Below, piece by piece: positions 46,385 to 55,620 of a stretch of 64,000 nucleotides of DNA. Position numbers and translations under genes: made by a program. The notes under the pieces were generated by a model. The model was not told the origin of the DNA and searched no databases. It saw only the letters and a program-made list of their open reading frames with translations. The stretch is from CAYZQH01 sp050300015 (GTDB lineage Bacteria; Pseudomonadota; Gammaproteobacteria; Pseudomonadales; Cellvibrionaceae). The DNA lies in NCBI GenBank assembly GCA_050300015.1, contig JBNKWZ010000029.1, positions 182,024 to 246,023 on the forward strand. Direction: 5' to 3'. The number at the start of each line of letters is the position of its first letter. Positions within the stretch are counted from its first letter, which is position 1.

Positions 46385-47844
46385 TAGCGCCGTCCTCGAT
46401 CTTCAAGGCGCTGTTGAAACTCCGACATAATAACCATGTAAAGCTCATCCCCCATATACGAATCTTCAATTTTGTGATCAATATTAGGGTTGTCGTTCAC
46501 TTCTATGACATAGACTTTATGGTCTTTTTGTTTGAGATCAACGCCATAAAGTCCATTTCCCACCATTTTGGCCGCTTTGACTGCGGCATCCAAGACCCGT
46601 TTGGGTACTTCAAAAGTCGGTAAGGTGTCAAAGTCACCAGAATTGTGCCTTTTATTGGCGTGGTTATAGATTTGCCAGTGGTCTTTGGCCATATGATAAC
46701 GGCAGGCATAAATGGCTCGGCCGTTTAGCACACCGATGCGCCAATCAAACTCGGTGTATAAAAATTCTTGAACCAACACCAAAGCGCTGTCTTGAAACAG
46801 AATGTTTAGCTTGTCTTGAAGGGCCTGCCGATTGGCCACCTTGAATACACCCTTTGAAAACGAGCCTTCTGGCATTTTAAGAACCATAGGGTAGGGGAAT
46901 AGGGTTTCTAATGTGTTGACGGTGGCTTCTGTGCTGTCTGTTACTACTTGGGTAGCAGGACTGGGGATGTTTTTATAGGTGAAGGCATCATGCAAGTAAA
47001 CTTTGTTACAACAACGCATGATGGAAGTAGGATCGTCCATAACGATCAAACCTAAAGCTTCGGCCCTCGCTGCTAACTGAAAGGTGTGGTGGTCAATGGC
47101 TGTTGTTTCACGGATAAACAGCGCATCGTACTGAGAAAGGTTATTGAGATCTTTCGCCTCTATAGCTTCAGCCCTGATACCCAACTTTGCAGCAGCTTTA
47201 ACAAATCGCGCAATGGCAGCCCGGTTGCTTGGCGGGTCTGATTCTTCTGGATTGACCAGTATGGCAAGCTCCCATCGATGGTTTTTGCGCTGTGCGCGTG
47301 TACGCCAAACCGATTGGGTAAACTCGCGTAACTGTTCAAGCAAATGTAACTTGCAATCATCGCTAAGTGCATGCAATGCCACACGGGACAAATCCCAATG
47401 ATAGCCTTCTTCGTCCTCCCAAAGTTTCAGTGCTAAAATTGGCGCGGGAAACGCCTCAAAGGCCTTTTTGGCAATGCGTTTTAACGCAGTAGTGGGCGTC
47501 CAGCCAAAAAAAATCCAATGTGTGGAGGGTAAACCAGCCGCCTTGAGAGTAGACAAGTCTGCAGTCGAAAGCCCCAAAATCGAGTAATGGGGTTTGACGT
47601 CACGCAGTTGGTTGATGGTGTGTACACTGGGTAACACTTTGTGCTCTCGCGCCTCGGCCAGCAAAGAGCAGTAATACCCTTTGCTGAGGTATCGCTGGGT
47701 GTCGCACAGATTAATAATTCGCGTTTTGGGCTCATTGTGCTTTGGGTATAAGGTCAAGTATTGGTTAAAACTCAATACTTCGACCTGTTCGAGTTCGGGC
47801 AAGTCGTTCAACTCGTCTACTACGATTAAGGTTTTATCTACCAT
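46384..47844 (-). CDS. RimK-like ATP-grasp ligase with RLAN-type N-terminal domain
   Basis: A 486-residue protein. Residues 1-~190 form the domain found only before these ligases (LIVVDELNDLP, KTRIINLCDTQRYLSKGYYC, the RimK-like ATP-grasp N-terminal region). Residues 200-486 are an ATP-grasp ligase with PYPMVLKMPEGSFSKGVFKV for nucleotide binding and YVIEVNDNPNIDHKIED as the metal-binding end. It probably forms amide bonds to amino acids or peptides. It is the first gene of a two-gene operon with the GNAT-C39 protein and points away from the second RimK at 48588. Confidence 0.85.
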   Translation of the reverse strand: MVDKTLIVVDELNDLPELEQVEVLSFNQYLTLYPKHNEPKTRIINLCDTQRYLSKGYYCSLLAEAREHKVLPSVHTINQLRDVKPHYSILGLSTADLSTLKAAGLPSTHWIFFGWTPTTALKRIAKKAFEAFPAPILALKLWEDEEGYHWDLSRVALHALSDDCKLHLLEQLREFTQSVWRTRAQRKNHRWELAILVNPEESDPPSNRAAIARFVKAAAKLGIRAEAIEAKDLNNLSQYDALFIRETTAIDHHTFQLAARAEALGLIVMDDPTSIMRCCNKVYLHDAFTYKNIPSPATQVVTDSTEATVNTLETLFPYPMVLKMPEGSFSKGVFKVANRQALQDKLNILFQDSALVLVQEFLYTEFDWRIGVLNGRAIYACRYHMAKDHWQIYNHANKRHNSGDFDTLPTFEVPKRVLDAAVKAAKMVGNGLYGVDLKQKDHKVYVIEVNDNPNIDHKIEDSYMGDELYMVIMSEFQQRLEDRGRR

Positions 47845-48587
47845 GGGGCCTCGTGGGTTGCTGTTTTAAGGTTACAAGAAGACTGGCCTAGCCCGTCTAG
47901 GACGTCTCGTAAAAGATAAATACCGGCGGCCCGGGCGAACTTATAGTACTTGGCTTGGCTTTTCGCAAGTGATTTTCTTTCGAGAATTGGGTAGTCGAAT
48001 AGATCGCCTAACCTCTTAAAATGGCGGTCCTATAAATACTGGCGAAAATGTGTGAACTTCCTTGTATTTTAATGGCTTGCATTGGTCATTCTGGCCAAAG
48101 GCGGCACGGCCTTGTGCCGCATTAACCCGACATAAAAGATTGCCGGGTTAATAGAATGATTGCAGTGAACGTCTTTGCACAAGGTGGGCGGCCCATAACT
48201 GTCACTATGTATAGTGTCTATGCCAGCTCTGTCAGGCGACAGAGGTCTCCATGCTCATCACGGGCGGGGGGGTAGCCTTGTCTACTTTCGACAAACGCCA
48301 GTCAACTTCGTAGGAGTTGAAACTTAGCCCCTTTAACTTTAATCCGTATGAGTGCTTTTATCGCGTCGTACTCATGCAATAAAAAACTGCAACTATTCGC
48401 AAATAAACCATACTTTCTGGTAATCCTTTAGGGTATATTGCCGCCCAAATTTCGTGCCCGATCTGAGTTGAACGCCCCAACCCTATCGAGAATGGGGGGT
48501 GCCCCCATTGGCTGGCTCACTGGCTTCAAAATTCATGGGGCGATGATGCCCCTACCAACTGATTGACTTACTTCTGTCAGGAACCTT
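47845..48587. other. 743-base intergenic region with repeat copy A and hairpins
   Basis: No gene is evident on either strand. It contains repeat element copy A (48034-48152), a small CTGTCAGGCGACAG palindrome near 48234-48247 and the hairpin AATGGGGG-GTG-CCCCCATT (48491-48509) ahead of rimK. The divergent promoters of the RimK-like operon and rimK must lie here. A TATATT at 48434 is a possible -10 element, but I see no convincing -35. Confidence 0.5.
48034..48152 (+). repeat. Interspersed palindromic element, copy A (left-truncated)
   Basis: About 119 bases nearly identical (roughly 85% by eye) to the reverse complement of copy B. Shared blocks include AAATACTGGCG, CTTGTATTTTAA, TTGCATTGG, GGCGGCACG, and the end hairpin ATTAACCCGACA-N8-TGCCGGGTTAAT. 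The left end with the first hairpin, present in copies B and C, is not recognisable here. Confidence 0.8.
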
Positions 48588-49493
48588 ATGAGAATTGCCA
48601 TTTTATCCCGCGAGCCAAAAGCTTACTCTACACAGCGTTTGAAGGAAGCGGGGGAGCGCCGTGGGCACCTCGTGGATATTATCGATACACTACACTGTTA
48701 CATGGACATCACCACTAACCAGCCCTCAGTCCGTTATCATGGTGAGCAGTTGCCGCATTACGATGCGATAGTGCCAAGAATAGGGGCGTCCATCACATTT
48801 TATGGTACCGCGGTTGTACGTCAGTTCGAAATGATGGGTACTTTCTGTGTCAACGAATCTGTGGCGATCAGCCGTTCGCGTGACAAGTTACGATCTTTAC
48901 AGTTGCTTTCTCGTAAGGGCGTTGGATTACCGCGCACGGGGTTTGCCAATAAGCCTGACAAAATACGGGATTTGGTCAAAAATGTGGGGGGGGCACCCTT
49001 GGTAATCAAATTGCTAGAGGGGACTCAAGGCATTGGTGTTGTATTGGCTGATACTGACAAAGCTGCTGAAAGTATGATTGAAGCCTTTATGGGGCTGAAA
49101 GCCAACATATTGGTACAGGAATACATTAAGGAGTCCAGTGGGGCTGACGTTAGGTGTTTTGTAGTAGGAGGCAAAGTTGTTGCCGCCATGAAGCGTCAGG
49201 CCGCCGCTGGCGAATTTCGCTCTAACCTACACCGAGGAGGCTCTGCTGAGGTAATTAAATTGAGCAGAGCCGAACGTGCCACGGCTATTAAAGCTGCAAA
49301 TATCATGGGGCTCAATGTGTGTGGGGTAGACGTTTTACAGTCCCTTCGCGGACCTGTTGTGATGGAAGTGAATTCTTCACCCGGGTTAGAAGGCATTGAG
49401 CTTGCCACACAAATGGATGTAGCGGGGCGTATCTTTGAATTTATCGAAACCCATGCTAAGCCCAACAATACCAAAACCAAAGGAAAAGGATAA
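48588..49493 (+). CDS. rimK: RimK, ribosomal protein S6--L-glutamate ligase
   Basis: An ATP-grasp ligase that adds glutamate residues to the C-terminus of ribosomal protein S6 in E. coli. The 301-residue protein has MRIAILSREPKAYSTQRL, DAIVPRIGASITFYG, PLVIKLLEGTQGIGVVLA, GADVRCFVVGGKVVAAMKRQ and the metal motif VVMEVNSSPGLEGIE, all close to E. coli RimK. The usual zinc-protease partner (RimB) is absent here, and an aspartoacylase-like gene follows by 23 bases on the same strand. Confidence 0.92.
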   Translation: MRIAILSREPKAYSTQRLKEAGERRGHLVDIIDTLHCYMDITTNQPSVRYHGEQLPHYDAIVPRIGASITFYGTAVVRQFEMMGTFCVNESVAISRSRDKLRSLQLLSRKGVGLPRTGFANKPDKIRDLVKNVGGAPLVIKLLEGTQGIGVVLADTDKAAESMIEAFMGLKANILVQEYIKESSGADVRCFVVGGKVVAAMKRQAAAGEFRSNLHRGGSAEVIKLSRAERATAIKAANIMGLNVCGVDVLQSLRGPVVMEVNSSPGLEGIELATQMDVAGRIFEFIETHAKPNNTKTKGKG

Positions 49494-49516
49494 AACCCAA
49501 AAGGTTAACACCGATC

Positions 49517-50560
49517 ATGCAAGAGCCTTATAAACCACTGATTATTGCAGGGCAAACCATTGAACCTGGGCAAACCCTGCGTATTGAAATACCCACAATT
49601 AAACTTTACACCGATACTGACATCATTATGCCAGTTCACGTCATTCGGGGGAAAAGGCCAGGTCCTTTCGTTTTTGTCAGTGCTGCGGTACATGGTGATG
49701 AATTAAATGGTGTCGAAGTGATACGGCGTTTGATTCAAAACCCACGGTTTAAGGTGACTCATGGTGCATTGGTCCTAGTGCCCATGGTGAATGTTTACGG
49801 TGTGCTGAACCAAAGTCGCTATATGCCCGACAGACGTGATTTAAACCGCTGCTTTCCTGGCTCCCCTAAAGGATCATTGGCGGGTAGGGTTGCTCACAAG
49901 TTTCTCAATGAGGTTGTCAGTCAGTGCCAATATGGAATTGATCTACACACAGGAGCAATACACCGGTCAAACCTACCTCAAGTTCGTGCAAATTTGAAAG
50001 ATGCTGAGACCTTAGCGCTTGCAGAGGCTTTTGGTGTTCCCGTTCTACTTAACTCTGATGTGCGCGACGGCTCTTTGAGACAAGTGGCCGTAGAGCGAGG
50101 GACTAAAGTATTACTCTATGAAGCTGGCCAAGCACTTCGATTTGATGAGTTATCCATTCGCGCTGGCGTAAAAGGTGTGACCAATGTATTAGCCCATCTT
50201 GGCATGGTGAATAAAAAGCCCAGGACCAGCAAGGTAACGCCTTTTGTTTCCAATGCCAGCGAATGGACGCGAGCCGCTTGTAGTGGCATTGTCCACAACA
50301 AGAAGAACTTAGGTGATCAAACCATCAAAGGCGATGTGTTGGCGGAAATAGGAGATCCTTTTGGTGATGTGATTGATGTGGTTAGGGCGGATCGTAGTGG
50401 CATCATCATTGGGAAGCAGAATATTCCGTTGGTTCAAGCCGGTGATGCAATGTTCCATATTGCCTATTTCACTGAAAAAGATACAGACGTAGCAGAAAGC
50501 ATTGAACTGTTGACAGATACTTTGTTACCCAGCGATCAGGCCCAAACAGTAATTTATTAA
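49517..50560 (+). CDS. Succinylglutamate desuccinylase/aspartoacylase family protein (M14)
   Basis: A 347-residue zinc amidohydrolase. The zinc and catalytic motifs are visible: AVHGDELNGVEV (H and E ligands), DLNRCFPGS (substrate-binding R) and YGIDLHTGA (H ligand). The C-terminal part (~285-320) has a lipoyl-like hairpin (GDVLAEIGDPFGDVIDVVRA) common in this subfamily. It probably hydrolyses an N-acyl or gamma-linked amino acid. Being 23 bases after rimK it is likely co-transcribed, and removal of ligase-added residues is a reasonable inference, not shown. Confidence 0.85.
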   Translation: MQEPYKPLIIAGQTIEPGQTLRIEIPTIKLYTDTDIIMPVHVIRGKRPGPFVFVSAAVHGDELNGVEVIRRLIQNPRFKVTHGALVLVPMVNVYGVLNQSRYMPDRRDLNRCFPGSPKGSLAGRVAHKFLNEVVSQCQYGIDLHTGAIHRSNLPQVRANLKDAETLALAEAFGVPVLLNSDVRDGSLRQVAVERGTKVLLYEAGQALRFDELSIRAGVKGVTNVLAHLGMVNKKPRTSKVTPFVSNASEWTRAACSGIVHNKKNLGDQTIKGDVLAEIGDPFGDVIDVVRADRSGIIIGKQNIPLVQAGDAMFHIAYFTEKDTDVAESIELLTDTLLPSDQAQTVIY

Positions 50561-51051
50561 ACTTGAAGGTCAGTCATCGAATATATTGATTTCCATCCGC
50601 CCTTCGTCTGGAAGAGGAATATGCGCGGCTTCAGTTCGTCGCGGATATAATGGTGACCAAGTGCTCATGATGGTTTTTTGACCATTGACGTGGGGTCAGC
50701 TATTCGTTTACTTTTTTCCCTCCTCAAAAACCCCAGTAGTAAGGGATCTCCTTGATTGAATTCTCTGTCGGAATATAAAACTGAAAACGGTCATAAGAAG
50801 CGGCTTTCTTATTCCTTTTGGAGTGGCTTCTATGCAGTCTGTTTACGCGTTACGCGGCAAGTGTTCCGAGCCTCCCGCCAGCGAGGAATGATCTTATATT
50901 GTTGTTGAATCGACAGGGAAGGTTTTTGTTGGAAGTGGGTACATTTTGAAAGTTGGCACAGAAAACCTGACCAATAACACTGCCGATGGTAGCCATTCGG
51001 CCAAGAGAATGCTTAAGTATTACAACAAACATAGAGTAGGGTTTTATTAGT
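50561..51051. other. 491-base intergenic region before the lyase gene
   Basis: I see no convincing gene. A 60-codon open frame on the minus strand (50850-51032) lacks a ribosome site and any recognisable motif. The region should hold the end of the rimK transcript and the promoter of the lyase gene, but no hairpin with a T-run or strong promoter pair stands out. Confidence 0.4.
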
Positions 51052-53532
51052 ATGAAAAATTTTCTTCAAGGCTTGACCCGTCGACATTTCCTTCTTCTGA
51101 TAGGTCTAAGCCTTGCCGGGTGTGGCGCAGGAGACAAGGGAACAACAGATGTTCCCTCCCAAGGCAGCTCTTCAGGGGGCGTCGAAACATTTAATCATCC
51201 AGGTGCACCCTTTACCCTTTCGGATCTTCAAACACTTAAGTCGTATGTAGAGGAGGGAAAAGAGCCATGGAAATCTGCATACGAGCAATTAGCAAATGAT
51301 GGTAAGGCCCAGCTCACCTACGATCCGGGGCCTGCATATGAAAAAGTGAGCCGTGCGCCTAATGAAAATATTTGGCCTTGGCGTAATGCAATGGTTGCGA
51401 TCTGGAATATTTCTCGTATGTGGTATTTCACCCAAGATGAACGATACGCGATCAAAGCGCGCGATATATTGCTTGAATGGGCGACGACTCAGAAGGAGTT
51501 CTCCGGCAGAGAGTCGATGCTTGATATAGGTGACCACGTTGCTTTACTTGTTGGTGGTGCAGACATACTGCGCGGTACATGGTCGGGATGGACTGAAGAG
51601 AATACGGCAACCGTTAAGAAATACTTTAACGATGTTTTGATGCCGGCATCTAACCCTTATGGCGAAAGTCAGTTTGGCGCTGCCAATAAGGGGGCACTTG
51701 CCCTTGTTTCTCTTGGGATGATGGCCATCTACAACGACGATATTGAAACATTGGATAAAGTTGTTTACCAGGCCCGTACACTTGCCCATATCGGATTGCG
51801 TAACTCCAACGACATTGGCATGCTCGGAGACTACCTTCGCGACCAGGGGCACTCCTATGGACAACTCAGATCGCTTGTCATGCTTGCCGATGTACTCTGG
51901 AGTCAGGGCATAGACATCTACTCTGATTTAGACAATGTTCTGCTGGCGGCGGGTGAGTACTATGCAAGAGTGAACGAACTCGTGCCCACTACCGCACTTC
52001 CCTTTGGTACTACTGATGCGTATTACATCGCCGACAATACCGGGCATGGCTTTCGAGGCGGCAACGGTGGAAACATTCCGCTCAATCAAATTTATAATGC
52101 CTACGTTCATCGCATGGGTTTGCAGGCGCCTTTCATCGCTCAAAGACGTGAGTGGATGCCAGTGGATGCCACTAGCTTTATGTACTTAAAAGACTTCGAC
52201 AATTCACAGGCAGCACCTGAGCCAGAACTTCCTATCCCTTCGGTTGCGTCTATTACCTCGGGATTTAGCAGTGCTGATATTGGCGGTGCGACCCCGGCGG
52301 GCACGGCTACTTATTCGGATGGTTTATGGACTATTGATGGGGCTGGTGCCGAGATATGGGCCACAAACGACAGTTGCTACTTTGCCTACAAAGCTATCAC
52401 CGGCAACAGTACCATTATCGCAAAAGTTGAATCTGTCGGGGATACCAGCCTGTCCGCAAAAGCGGGGGTCATGATGCGCACCAGCCTTGACGCGGAAGCG
52501 CCTCGTGCCTGGATGGCCATTTCCAACAGAGGTCAAGCAGAGCAAAACATGCCAAACCTTTCCGTGTATGGGGGTACAAACTACGGCAATAAAGCCTTTG
52601 ATATTGCCAACGACGAGGCTTCATATTGGGTGAAGCTTGAGCGCATAGACAACATTATAACTGGCTATGTATCTCCCGATGGCACCAATTGGGCTGCCAC
52701 GGATGTCGGTGTTATTAACGCCCCAGTTCCCGAGACTATCTATGTCGGCCTGGTGGTATCAGCGGCTGACAACGGCACACTAAACACCTCCACCTTTAGT
52801 AATGTACAGATTACCGGTGGTGATGGCGGTGCTCCGGTTGAGATTCCTGCCGCACCGGCTATGTTATTGGCCTCACCGGGAGATAACGCAGTCCCATTAC
52901 GTTGGCAAGCCTCTTTTGGGGCGACCAGCTATACAGTCAAGCGCGCCACTTCAAGTGATGGCCCCTACACGACCATCGCCCCCGATGTTAAAAACCGCAG
53001 CTTCACGGATACATCTGCGAGTAATGGCACAACCTACTACTACACCGTTGCCGCAACAAACGCTGCTGGTACAAGCGGTGATTCTCCTATCGATAGTGCT
53101 ACACCGATTCATCCGTTGGTGAACGTTGCTACCGGCGGTATCGCTACCGACAGCTTAGGTAATACCGACAACGCCTCTAAGGTCTTTGACAGAAACTCGG
53201 GAACATATTGGTTTTATGGCGGGGCAACCGGCTGGTTGCAGTATGACCTCGGTCACACTGAGATTGTCGAGCGCTATAGCCTCATCAGCGCTAACGATCG
53301 TGTTCCACGTGACCCGAAAGACTGGGAGTTTCAGGGTTCCAATGACGGCTCTAGCTGGACGACGCTAGATACACAAGTCGATCAGATGTTTCCAGATCGT
53401 TACTGGTTGAATAGTTACTCAATAGCGAGTCCAGCGGCTTATCGCTACTACAGGCTAAACATCACCGCCAACAATGGAGACAGCGACTTTGTTGATCTTT
53501 CAGAGATTGGACTGTTTGTATCCAGGCCGTAA
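51052..53532 (+). CDS. Alginate-lyase-superfamily lipoprotein with Fn3 and F5/8 type C domains
   Basis: An 826-residue secreted polysaccharide lyase. The signal combines a twin arginine (TRRHFLLL) and a lipobox LAGC (C24), so it is probably a lipoprotein. Residues ~60-340 are an alginate_lyase domain (PF05426, PL5/PL38-like), with AANKGALALVSLG and DYLRDQGHSYGQL holding the likely catalytic Asn, His and Tyr. Residues ~392-590 are a DUF1349-like beta-sandwich (AGVMMRTSLD, YWVKLERIDN), ~598-685 a fibronectin III domain, and ~689-826 a discoidin (CBM32-like) domain. It stands alone, without a sugar-uptake operon. The substrate (alginate or another uronan) is not decided by sequence. Confidence 0.83.
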   Translation: MKNFLQGLTRRHFLLLIGLSLAGCGAGDKGTTDVPSQGSSSGGVETFNHPGAPFTLSDLQTLKSYVEEGKEPWKSAYEQLANDGKAQLTYDPGPAYEKVSRAPNENIWPWRNAMVAIWNISRMWYFTQDERYAIKARDILLEWATTQKEFSGRESMLDIGDHVALLVGGADILRGTWSGWTEENTATVKKYFNDVLMPASNPYGESQFGAANKGALALVSLGMMAIYNDDIETLDKVVYQARTLAHIGLRNSNDIGMLGDYLRDQGHSYGQLRSLVMLADVLWSQGIDIYSDLDNVLLAAGEYYARVNELVPTTALPFGTTDAYYIADNTGHGFRGGNGGNIPLNQIYNAYVHRMGLQAPFIAQRREWMPVDATSFMYLKDFDNSQAAPEPELPIPSVASITSGFSSADIGGATPAGTATYSDGLWTIDGAGAEIWATNDSCYFAYKAITGNSTIIAKVESVGDTSLSAKAGVMMRTSLDAEAPRAWMAISNRGQAEQNMPNLSVYGGTNYGNKAFDIANDEASYWVKLERIDNIITGYVSPDGTNWAATDVGVINAPVPETIYVGLVVSAADNGTLNTSTFSNVQITGGDGGAPVEIPAAPAMLLASPGDNAVPLRWQASFGATSYTVKRATSSDGPYTTIAPDVKNRSFTDTSASNGTTYYYTVAATNAAGTSGDSPIDSATPIHPLVNVATGGIATDSLGNTDNASKVFDRNSGTYWFYGGATGWLQYDLGHTEIVERYSLISANDRVPRDPKDWEFQGSNDGSSWTTLDTQVDQMFPDRYWLNSYSIASPAAYRYYRLNITANNGDSDFVDLSEIGLFVSRP

Positions 53533-53893
53533 TCAACCTTGAAACAGGGTTGGCTTATGGGAGGAGCATAACCCCATTAACCGTGCAATAAAATAGGTCC
53601 CCCATCTGTTTTATTGCACGCCCTAAAAATACCGGCGTTGAGCTGTGAACCAGCTATTAACCCGTTGTTTTCCCTGCTAATAATGGACATCCTAGCCCCA
53701 CCCATTAACCCGACAGTCGTCTCTGTCGGGTTAATAATATAGCGGAGAATAGAACCGTTTGGACTAAGCATCCTATGTTTGATAGCGATTTTGCCGATCA
53801 AATTGCCGGATGATACCTCCACGCCCTTAGTCAGAAAATAGCTCAGTTATATACTATTATTTAGGAGCGTCTCTATCTCTTCAGGTATTCGTT
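53533..53893. other. Intergenic region holding repeat copy C
   Basis: 361 bases between the lyase and chemoreceptor genes, almost half of it repeat copy C (53576-53735). An 81-codon minus-strand frame overlaps the repeat and has no recognisable features, so I do not call it. The remainder, from 53736, should hold the chemoreceptor promoter. Confidence 0.5.
53576..53735 (+). repeat. Interspersed palindromic element, copy C
   Basis: A 160-base element bounded by ATTAACCG and GGGTTAAT. It starts with the hairpin GTGCAATAAAA-N15-TTTTATTGCAC (53583-53619), continues TAAAAATACCGGCG and TGTGAAC, and ends with the perfect hairpin ATTAACCCGACAG-N6-CTGTCGGGTTAAT (53704-53735). Layout and end sequences match copy B inverted; the middle is more diverged. 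It also lies where a terminator for the lyase gene would be. Confidence 0.75.
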
Positions 53894-55189
53894 ATGTTTC
53901 GAAGCAGTCTAAAACAAGAGTTCTCCGCGTTAGAAGCCGAAAATAAAAGGATCAAGGCCCTTATAGCCGCTCAAAACAACAATGTGGCTTGCATCACTTT
54001 TGACGAAAAAGGGCTTATTACAGAAGTAAACGACCTGTTTTTGGACATGGTTGGCTACACCAAGACGGAGCTTGTGGGTAAACATCACCGCTGTTTGTGC
54101 GACGCGCAATTTACATCCTCAAGACAATACGAGGATTTTTGGCGCGAATTGAATAACAACAAACCCCAAAAAGGAACCTTTCCAAGAGTTCACAAATCGG
54201 GGAAAACAGTGTGGGTGGAGGCTATCTATGTGCCTGTCCTCGATGAGGATGGACGTGTCACGAAAGTTTTTAAAATTGCATCTAATGTCACACAAAGTAA
54301 AGATAAACTCCTGGAGCTTGAAGCAATTCAGAACGCTCTGGATCGATCAATGGCAATTATCGATTTTTCGCCAGACGGAATTATTTTAGATGCAAATGAG
54401 AACTTTCTTCGTGTTATGGGGTACAAACTCCAGGAGATCAAAGGAAAGCATCACAAACAGTTATGCAAAGAACAATTTTATATTGATAACCCTCGCTTTT
54501 GGGATGATATTAAAGCGGGTGAATACAAATCAGGGCTATTTGAGAGGATTAATGCACAAGGAAAAACCGTGTGGCTAGAGGCCTCTTATAATCCAATCGT
54601 GAATGAAAAAAACGAAATTATCAAAGTGAAAAAATTTGCTTCTGAGGTTACAGAATCGGTAGAGAGAAATAAGAAAATTGCCAGAATAGGCGAGCTATCG
54701 TTTTCAACAGCCGAAGAAACCGCTCAAATCGCTAAACGAGGGGCAGAAAAGCTTAATAGCGCAATATTGATGTACGACAAAGTTGTCAAAATGGTATCGG
54801 AAGCCAATTCTCTTGTAAACAAACTCAGCTTAGAGTCAGAGAATATTGAGAAGATCGTTGCAACGATAAACTCAATAGCGGAACAAACCAATCTATTGGC
54901 ATTGAATGCCGCGATTGAAGCTGCCAGGGCCGGAGAATTTGGGAGAGGTTTCTCTGTGGTTGCAGACGAAGTACGCCAATTGGCCTCAAGTACAACTCAA
55001 TCTACTACTCAAATAAAAGAAGTTGTCAAAAATAACCGTAAACTCGCACTAGACGTCGTAACGCACATGAATGAAGTTGCTTTAAGCACCTCTAAAACCA
55101 ATTCAGAAATAGAAAATGTCTCCTTGGTTATGACTGAAATACTGACGGGAGCGGAAAACGTCTCAAAAAGCGTTTCTGAACTGATATAG
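53894..55189 (+). CDS. Soluble PAS-PAS-MCP chemoreceptor, BdlA-like
   Basis: A 431-residue protein without membrane helices. PAS1 (~25-135) and PAS2 (~150-260) resemble each other (ITEVNDLFLDMVGYT / ILDANENFLRVMGYK) and both hold cysteines (HHRCLCD, HHKQLCK), then comes an MCP signalling domain with the hairpin tip IAEQTNLLALNAAIEAARAGE. This is the architecture and size of Pseudomonas BdlA, a c-di-GMP-linked biofilm dispersal protein, and of Aer-like energy sensors. BdlA function is an analogy only. Its base composition is AT-richer than the flanking genes, hinting at transfer. Confidence 0.87.
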   Translation: MFRSSLKQEFSALEAENKRIKALIAAQNNNVACITFDEKGLITEVNDLFLDMVGYTKTELVGKHHRCLCDAQFTSSRQYEDFWRELNNNKPQKGTFPRVHKSGKTVWVEAIYVPVLDEDGRVTKVFKIASNVTQSKDKLLELEAIQNALDRSMAIIDFSPDGIILDANENFLRVMGYKLQEIKGKHHKQLCKEQFYIDNPRFWDDIKAGEYKSGLFERINAQGKTVWLEASYNPIVNEKNEIIKVKKFASEVTESVERNKKIARIGELSFSTAEETAQIAKRGAEKLNSAILMYDKVVKMVSEANSLVNKLSLESENIEKIVATINSIAEQTNLLALNAAIEAARAGEFGRGFSVVADEVRQLASSTTQSTTQIKEVVKNNRKLALDVVTHMNEVALSTSKTNSEIENVSLVMTEILTGAENVSKSVSELI

Positions 55190-55239
55190 TAAAAACCCAA
55201 GGGACCCGAATTCCAACCAGACTACCGACTTGCTCACGT

Positions 55240-55413
55240 ATTAACCTGGCAATCTTTTATGTCGGGTTAATGCGTACAAGGACGTGCCGCCATTGGCCGA
55301 GATGGCCAATGCAATCCCTTAAAATACAAGAAAATTCACCTATTTCCGCCAGTATTTTATGAGCGAGCAATTCAATTCAATAGATAGGGGATCTATTGAA
55401 TTGCAGGGTTAAT
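55240..55413 (-). repeat. Interspersed palindromic element, copy B (full length)
   Basis: A 174-base element, inverted relative to copies A and C. Its ends are ATTAACCTGGCAAT and ATTGCAGGGTTAAT, terminal inverted repeats allowing one slipped base. Internally it has the hairpin CAATTCAATAGAT-AGGGG-ATCTATTGAATTG and the long block shared with copy A. The size, terminal inverted repeats and lack of coding capacity resemble a MITE or REP/BIME-type element. Confidence 0.8.
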
Positions 55414-55620
55414 AGAAGGGGTATTGTCTTAATCTATAAGGCGAATCTTGTGTGAATTAGGATGTCGTCCAAAATGCCGGAGCAAAAGCATGCAAATGAT
55501 TCCCCTATTCGGAATGGCATATTAAAGATTATTCGAGTTAGGCTGCACCTCCTATAGCTCTGTACACCATCAATTTCCGGCCATACTGATTTTACGCTTC
55601 CATTTACACCAAACCGACGC

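Noticed and set aside
50850..51032. Minus-strand open frame of 60 codons upstream of the lyase gene
   Set aside because: No ribosome site, no motif and no conserved neighbour; probably chance.
53577..53822. Minus-strand open frame of 81 codons
   Set aside because: It coincides with repeat copy C, has no ribosome site and no protein-like pattern.
48034..55413. Repeat copies considered as integron attC sites because of the GTTAA-containing ends and imperfect palindromes
   Set aside because: The ends do not fit the attC core patterns RYYYAAC/GTTRRRY, the copies are in opposite orientations, and there is no integrase or cassette-like gene spacing.
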